Part shown: positions 59,555 to 64,000 of the stretch, one piece after another | How the letters are laid out: each line of letters begins with the position of its first letter | How positions within the stretch are numbered: the stretch's first letter is position 1 | Assembly: GCA_937927335.1 (NCBI GenBank) | Contig: CALBDU010000016.1 | Location: 3,766 to 67,765, forward strand | DNA length: 64,000 nucleotides | Reading direction: 5' to 3' | Origin: an uncultured Clostridium sp. | GTDB taxonomy: Bacteria; Bacillota; Clostridia; Clostridiales; Clostridiaceae | Translations under genes and position numbers: made by a program | Notes under the pieces: generated by a model | Seen by the model: only the letters and a program-made list of their open reading frames with translations | Database searches by the model: none | Told to the model about the DNA's origin: nothing

Positions 59555-60859
59555 TTAAAGAATTATCTGTCCCTCAACATCAGTTTCTATTAATTTCAAT
59601 GCTTTATTTACGATGTCAAGTCTTAAATCCTTCTCCTTTTTATCCGGTAGGTTTGGATTTCCCACTGGATAAGGTATTGCTACGGCACCCACTATTCTTA
59701 TTGCACCTACTACCTTGGATATAGGAGTTACAGTACAGATATGAGCCGCAGGTATACCCGAATCTTCTATTTGTTTTGCAATTGTTGCCCCGCAACGAGT
59801 ACAAGTACCTCAGGTACTTGTTAAAATAACAGCATCAACAGATTCTTCTTTTAGCTCTTTTGCAATTTCCTTTCCCATTCTTGTTGCATCAGCCACTGAT
59901 GTTGAATTCCCTGTGGTTACATAAAAGAATCTATTTAAGCCCCCGATTTTACCTTCAATTTCTAATCTTCTCAGAACATCAAAAGGCACAACACGATCTG
60001 GATCATTATTTGCATATACTGGATCAAATCCTGCATGTACTGATTCAAATTCTCCCTTTTCAAATCCATCGAGTTCAGATATGTCATATTTTTTATAAAA
60101 CTTTGCGGTAGCTGCAGGTAAATGGTCAGGGTTACCCATAGGTACTATTCCGCCAGTTGTAATTAGGCAAATCTTTGCTTTTTTTATATCTTTAACTGGA
60201 TTTGCTGGTATTACTCCCTCGTAAATTGGTATAGGTATTTCCGTTTTATATGGTTGTCCATTTAATTTTTTTACCAACATATCAAGTGCTCTTTCAGCCC
60301 CTGTTTTATCCTTAAAAACGTTTACCCTTATACCCTTAGGAATATATCCTTCATCATCAGGTAACCCAATTGGTTCTTTGTTTATAATTTTATTAGCAAG
60401 TTTTGAAACAGATAAAACCGATTTTCTCATGTTTGCTGCACTGTTACCAGTTTTAATAATATAGGTTTTATCCTTATATATTTCTACTGCAGGATTTTCA
60501 TGATATAAGCCAGTTATCGTAGGGATATTAAATCTTTTTTCAACTTTATAACATATATCACCACATGCCATACCAAATCTACCTGCATTAAAAGCTGGGC
60601 CAGCTATCAAAATATCCGGTTTTATTTCATCAATAAAAGTGAATATTTTGTTTGCAGCTGTTTCCATATTCTCTGCATAGAAGTTGTCACCACAAATTAT
60701 TGTTGCTGAAATTTCGCTATTCTTAATATTATCCTTGTATAAATTTGCTGCTCCAACTGCTCCTATTCTTAATATTGGTTCCATATATGCCTTATCTTCT
60801 CCGCCTACCTGTCCAAAAAACTGATTTGTATATATAATAACTTTTTTCACTTTTGCCAC
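59555..60859 (-). CDS. grdB: Selenoprotein B (gamma) subunit of glycine/sarcosine/betaine-type amino acid reductase, with in-frame UGA (Sec350)
   Basis: The frame runs from ATG 60859, through TGA at 59810-59812, to TAA 59555-59557: 434 residues with selenocysteine 350, the usual length and Sec position of GrdB. Around it the protein reads LTST-U-GTCTRCGATIAKQ, the UxxCxxC redox site; the N-terminus (FFGQVGGEDKAY, AGPAFNAGRFG, TGNSAANMRKS) is typical of the family. It would reduce the substrate-pyruvoyl Schiff base and pass the carboxymethyl group to selenoprotein A. GTG/AGGTGG precedes the ATG, 3 bp after grdE. Glycine, sarcosine, betaine and other amino acids are all possible substrates. Reading it as a 349-residue gene or pseudogene would miss the active site. 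Confidence 0.93.
59784..59812 (-). promoter_or_regulatory. Bacterial SECIS-like element and UGA(Sec) codon
   Basis: From the UGA (59810-59812) the mRNA carries GUUGC-GGG-GCAAC, a 5-bp stem with a GGG loop, 16-28 nt downstream, with an extra UUGU/GCAA helix outside. Bacterial SECIS elements have such a small G-starting loop at this distance. Confidence 0.8.
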
Positions 60860-60862
60860 CTC

Positions 60863-62143
60863 CTATACAGTAACAGCACTAAGATAACTATATCCCTGAA
60901 GATTATGACTTCCAAGTATTCCGTGTATTTCTATTATAAGTCCTCCATCTTCCTGAATTGATCCTTTAAAGCCGCCGGTCACTCTTTCAATTGCATTTAT
61001 ATCTCCAATCACTATATCCATTGGAGGAATCTTTATGTTAGCATTGCTATTACCTGTAGAAACAATTGCATCAGCATTAGTTACTCCATCAGGTAATGAC
61101 TCGGATTTTCCATCAACACCTGCATCCTCATTACTTATAAGTACTGTTTTTATTCCTTTAGTTTCAAGTCTCTTGCAGATCATCATTAAATCTGATGTTG
61201 GATTTCCAAAACCCTCCTGGGAAATTACTGCTCCATCCGCTCCTAAAAGTTCAACAATCTTAGATCCTAAAGCAGAATTTCTAAATTTGTCATCAAGCGT
61301 AGTCATTAATGGATATAATACTACACCTATAAAATTAATTTCTTTACCATCTCTTTTAAAGCACTCCCTTATTACAGCATTATTCTCATGATGGAATGTT
61401 GTTGTTTTAGATCCTGGTGACACGCAATTGCCGCTTACAATTGCTCCATCCATTACTTCAAGAGGAGAAATAAGTGATGGTACAATTTTTTTGGAATCCT
61501 TTCCATAAAAATAGGTATCATGTAATAATCCTTGGCTCATACATAAATAAACGTATACAACCTTAGGTAATTTAGGATTTACATCAACTTTTCTAACAAT
61601 ATTGTCCCATGTAAATATTTCCGACTCATATTTTTCATAGATTAAAGCTTTTTTCCCAAGATAGTGCGCAATTTTTATACCAGATTTCCTTACTACTTCT
61701 TCATGTTCATGGGGCTCAACTCCATCTGCTTTTGTAATTTTTAAAACAATATTGTTAATGTGTGCAAAAGGAGTATAATTTGTAAGTGGACCTGACATAT
61801 CAATTATTCCTTCTTGGAATCCTACGATTGGTCCTGTAGTTATAACTGAACATCCTTTTAAAACGTACGTAACACCGTATCCTACTTCATCAATTGGACC
61901 ATCTATTCCCGGAAATGCACTCCCATTTAATTTAGCCCTTGGTTCAATTACATCCTTGACAGGAATAATTCTGACGGATTCACCAGGCCTTGCCAAGTAA
62001 ACCTCAACACTTTTTATCTTCTTATCTTTCATAAGAATGTCAATTATTTCTTCTTTGTGTACATAAAGTACATCATTTTTAATTTCAGTCACAGAACCAA
62101 ATTCAATATTCTTAATATTAATATTTCGTAATTCTAACTCCAT
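60863..62143 (-). CDS. grdE: GrdE-type proprotein (substrate-specific alpha/beta subunits of amino acid reductase component B)
   Basis: 426 residues. In GrdE-type proteins the chain is cut before a Cys, which becomes a pyruvoyl group that binds the amine of the substrate. Here Asn239-Cys240 in IVSGNCVSPGSKTTTFHHE is at the expected place (about 242 in known GrdE). Family segments AFPGIDGPIDEVGYGVTYVLKG and GPLTNYTPFAHINNIVLK are present. Sarcosine (GrdF) and betaine (GrdI) versions share these, so the substrate is undecided. AAGGAGGGATT precedes the ATG. It is followed 3 bp later by the selenoprotein and preceded 58 bp earlier by a permease. Confidence 0.92.
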   Translation of the reverse strand: MELELRNINIKNIEFGSVTEIKNDVLYVHKEEIIDILMKDKKIKSVEVYLARPGESVRIIPVKDVIEPRAKLNGSAFPGIDGPIDEVGYGVTYVLKGCSVITTGPIVGFQEGIIDMSGPLTNYTPFAHINNIVLKITKADGVEPHEHEEVVRKSGIKIAHYLGKKALIYEKYESEIFTWDNIVRKVDVNPKLPKVVYVYLCMSQGLLHDTYFYGKDSKKIVPSLISPLEVMDGAIVSGNCVSPGSKTTTFHHENNAVIRECFKRDGKEINFIGVVLYPLMTTLDDKFRNSALGSKIVELLGADGAVISQEGFGNPTSDLMMICKRLETKGIKTVLISNEDAGVDGKSESLPDGVTNADAIVSTGNSNANIKIPPMDIVIGDINAIERVTGGFKGSIQEDGGLIIEIHGILGSHNLQGYSYLSAVTV

Positions 62144-62201
62144 TGAAATCCCTCCTTGAGTCTAAAAATTAAGTAATAAAACTAGAATATGCGTATTTTA
62201 T

Positions 62202-63542
62202 TTATCTCATAGTAACCTTTTCATTTTTATTTTTACAATAATAATATACTGGAAGCCCAATTAAAGTAAGTCCTATTCCAAGCATCGCTTGGCTAAATGA
62301 GCCTCTTAAAGTACTATACATAAGGTATACTCCACCAATAATTCCTAATATAGGAGTTATTGGGTACAACGGTACTCTATAAAGTTTTACATCATGTGTT
62401 ACTTTCTTTCTTAAAATAAATACTCCAAAAACACCCAAAGTAAAAAATATCCAAATTGAGAATATTACAAGGTCCGTTATAGAGTTAAATGATCCTGTTA
62501 ATATATATATTACCGAAAGAATTCCTTGGAATATCAAGGAATTTACTGGAGTAAACAACTTTGGATTAACAACACTTAATGCTTTTGCTGCCGGAAGCTG
62601 CTTATTTTTTGCCATTGCAAAAGCAATTCTTGTTCCGCATGCCATCTGGGCATTCAAGGCACCAAATACTGAAACCATCATACCTATAGTAATAAAAGCA
62701 GCACCTCCACCTCCAAACAATATTTTTGATACATCGATACCAATTTTTTCTGAAGCAACAACCTGCGATGCCGGTAGAGAATTAAAAATGGCAATATTAA
62801 ATAGTGCATAAACTAATATTACAAAAATTACACCAATTATAATTGTTTTAGGTAAATTCTTTTCAGGCTTTTCAATTTCTGCACCAAGTGTACATGTATT
62901 TAACCATCCATCATATGCCCATAATACCCCAAGTAAAGCTGCACCAATTCCTGCGCCTTTTACTCCGACATTAACCATACTTATGTCATGTGCTGAACCA
63001 TTTAACAAACCAAATATAATTATTGCTGCTAAAGGAATTAACTTGCCTATTGTCGATAATGTCTGAAGCCATACACCAAATTTTGTTGATATAACTTGCG
63101 CTGCAACAATTAAAAACACCATAAGTATAGCAAGCATTTTCTGCTGTATACCACTCATAGGTATAAAAAATGTAGAAAAAGTAGCAAATGATATAGCAAG
63201 TGCAGCACATGACCCAGGACTTGATATAATTCCTTCAACCCAACCATACAAATATCCTATAACATCTCCATATAGTTCAGCAAGATATGTGTACAGACCA
63301 CCAATCTTAGGTATATATGCAGCGATTTCAGAAATTGTTAAAGCTGCACAAAGACTCATTAATCCTCCTAGAATCCATACCATTAAGGCACCGCCAGAAG
63401 ATCCTGTGTTTTTTAAAACTACAGATGGCTTTAAAAATATTCCCGAACCGATTACGAAGCCTATTACAAATAGTATGGCTTCGAATAACTTAATGTTCCT
63501 TTTTAATTGTGGACTTTTTTCATCTTGACTCATTTCGCTCAT
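62202..63542 (-). CDS. APC-family amino acid permease (LAT/SteT-type)
   Basis: 446 residues with 12 membrane helices. LAT-type features are LFEAILFVIGFVIGSGIFLKPS, YTYLAELYGDVIGYLYGWVEG and WAYDGWLNTCTLGAEIEKPEKNLP. It resembles serine/threonine exchangers and other LAT carriers. As first gene of the sigma-54 operon with grdE and grdB, it most probably imports the substrate of this reductase. AAAGGGGATAC precedes the ATG. The 408 bp upstream of it hold the sigma-54 promoter, two repeats and the tail of another gene, but no further gene. Confidence 0.88.
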   Translation of the reverse strand: MSEMSQDEKSPQLKRNIKLFEAILFVIGFVIGSGIFLKPSVVLKNTGSSGGALMVWILGGLMSLCAALTISEIAAYIPKIGGLYTYLAELYGDVIGYLYGWVEGIISSPGSCAALAISFATFSTFFIPMSGIQQKMLAILMVFLIVAAQVISTKFGVWLQTLSTIGKLIPLAAIIIFGLLNGSAHDISMVNVGVKGAGIGAALLGVLWAYDGWLNTCTLGAEIEKPEKNLPKTIIIGVIFVILVYALFNIAIFNSLPASQVVASEKIGIDVSKILFGGGGAAFITIGMMVSVFGALNAQMACGTRIAFAMAKNKQLPAAKALSVVNPKLFTPVNSLIFQGILSVIYILTGSFNSITDLVIFSIWIFFTLGVFGVFILRKKVTHDVKLYRVPLYPITPILGIIGGVYLMYSTLRGSFSQAMLGIGLTLIGLPVYYYCKNKNEKVTMR

Positions 63543-63703
63543 TGTAGTATCCCCTTTCTAAATATAATATCTAACTTAAGTTTAATAAGCCAATCTATAT
63601 TACTTCTTCACCCCTTTAGTTTTTTTAATAAAAGCTTTTTTATTATAGTTTTAAACTATTCCTCGACTGACTTTAATAAACTATCAATAGACAATTATAT
63701 ATT

Positions 63704-63721
63704 TAGCAAGATATATGCCAA
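63704..63721 (-). promoter_or_regulatory. Sigma-54 promoter of the permease-grdE-grdB operon
   Basis: On the minus strand TTGGCATATATCTTGCTA contains the -24 GG (63718-63719) and -12 GC (63706-63707) separated by exactly 10 bases, as in the consensus TTGGCAC-N5-TTGC. Transcription should start near 63694, giving a leader of about 150 nt. Confidence 0.82.
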
Positions 63722-63793
63722 TACATATAAACTCGTTGGTTTAAGCTTTTTCTGCATTCAATTGACTAATTAACCTATGTAAATAAAATATAT

Positions 63794-63868
63794 TTGCCTG
63801 ATATTGGGCAACTGTACTTGAAGCTATGATATTTATTGTTTATGAATATATGAAAATTGGGCAATTTT
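63794..63868. promoter_or_regulatory. Putative enhancer sites for a sigma-54 activator
   Basis: TTGGGCAA occurs at 63804-63811 and 63857-63864, 53 bp apart (about five helical turns). The first lies in an inverted repeat TTGCC-N8-GGCAA (63794-63811) and the second in AAAATTG-GG-CAATTTT (63853-63868). They are about 85-150 bp upstream of the sigma-54 promoter. Confidence 0.6.
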
Positions 63869-63910
63869 ATAAGTTTTCGGCACTTTAATAAAATATTTTT
63901 GCATATAAAA

Positions 63911-63941
63911 GACCCTAAGGGAACTAATTTCCTTCAAGGCC
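63911..63941 (-). terminator. Terminator of the gene at the right edge
   Basis: On the minus strand GGCCTTGAAGGAA and TTCCCTTAGGGTC form a 13-bp stem with one mismatch and some G-U pairs, then TTTTAT. Confidence 0.65.
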
Positions 63942-63950
63942 TGTATTTTA

Positions 63951-64000
63951 TTACTTATATCCTGCTTTTGTTAGTATTGCTACTGCCTTTTCCGATTCAT
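63951..64000 (-). CDS. Partial CDS, C-terminal end of an unidentified protein (possibly ACT-domain)
   Basis: Fifteen residues (ESEKAVAILTKAGYK) and a TAA stop (63951-63953) are visible at the right edge on the minus strand. The ExAVxxLxxxGY ending resembles the last helix-strand of ACT domains, but this is a weak hint. A terminator follows, separating it from the permease operon. Confidence 0.4.
   Translation of the reverse strand, partial: ESEKAVAILTKAGYK

Noticed and set aside
59810..60859. GrdB-like gene ending at the TGA as a 349-residue protein or pseudogene
   Set aside because: The frame continues in-frame to a normal stop with conserved UxxCxxC, family length and SECIS-like hairpin, so the TGA is read as selenocysteine.
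62144..62201. Separate promoter or glycine riboswitch between permease and grdE
   Set aside because: Only 58 bp are available with no tandem glycine aptamer features; co-transcription is simpler.
1..64000. CRISPR arrays, insertion sequences or prophage segments
   Set aside because: No regularly spaced direct repeats, transposase or phage structural genes were recognised.

Overview
The window looks like chromosome of a low-GC, strictly anaerobic Firmicute close to Clostridium. The reasons are AT-rich intergenic DNA, strong AGGAGG ribosome binding sites, a FabK/FabT-type acc-fab operon, a selenium-dependent amino acid reductase, a DnaD/DnaC-like pair, three c-di-GMP turnover proteins, and clostridial-style secreted proteins with W-rich cell-wall repeats. 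I see no insertion sequence, prophage, CRISPR array or rRNA.

Layout. 1-5130: tail of a probable dUTPase, a YdcZ-type membrane protein, a LysR regulator, an RpoD-like second sigma factor, a leaderless subtilisin-like protease and a D-2-hydroxyacid dehydrogenase. 5155-16059: one minus-strand type II fatty acid synthesis operon (FabK-like protein, fabT, fabH, acpP, fabK, fabD, fabG, fabF, accB, fabZ, accC, accD, accA). It is read from a consensus promoter with two adjacent FabT-type palindromes. 16087-31614: mostly housekeeping genes: LytM-type peptidase, DnaD/DnaC pair, seven tRNAs containing a duplicated Glu-Val-Asp block, PpsR, acyl-ACP thioesterase, purA, alr, and c-di-GMP proteins.

31693-41434 is a catabolic island: two class III aminotransferases, two near-identical CycA-type permeases in tandem, an MmsA-type CoA-acylating semialdehyde dehydrogenase, a PucR regulator and an XRE-cupin regulator. 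Together these fit uptake of beta-alanine (or a related omega-amino acid), transamination to malonate semialdehyde and oxidation to acetyl-CoA. 41591-53098: a membrane GGDEF-EAL protein, small housekeeping genes, a UbiD/UbiX/LpdD decarboxylase operon with an internal IclR regulator, cobalamin adenosyltransferase, a LysM polysaccharide deacetylase and speD. 53207-57711: a long perfect inverted repeat, overlooked small ORFs, a ferredoxin-nitroreductase and two convergent secreted proteins with related wall-binding repeats.

57962-64000 is the most notable part. A permease, a GrdE-type pro-protein and a GrdB-type selenoprotein form a minus-strand operon. The selenoprotein gene appears to stop at a UGA at 59810-59812. 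That codon lies in the conserved U-x-x-C-x-x-C context, is followed by a SECIS-like hairpin, and the frame stays open for 84 more residues to a normal stop at the family's usual length. Upstream of the permease is a textbook sigma-54 promoter and two TTGGGCAA copies 53 bp apart, as expected for an enhancer-binding activator. No GrdA, GrdC or GrdD gene is in the window, so this looks like a substrate-specific B component served by reductase parts encoded elsewhere. Its substrate is unknown.
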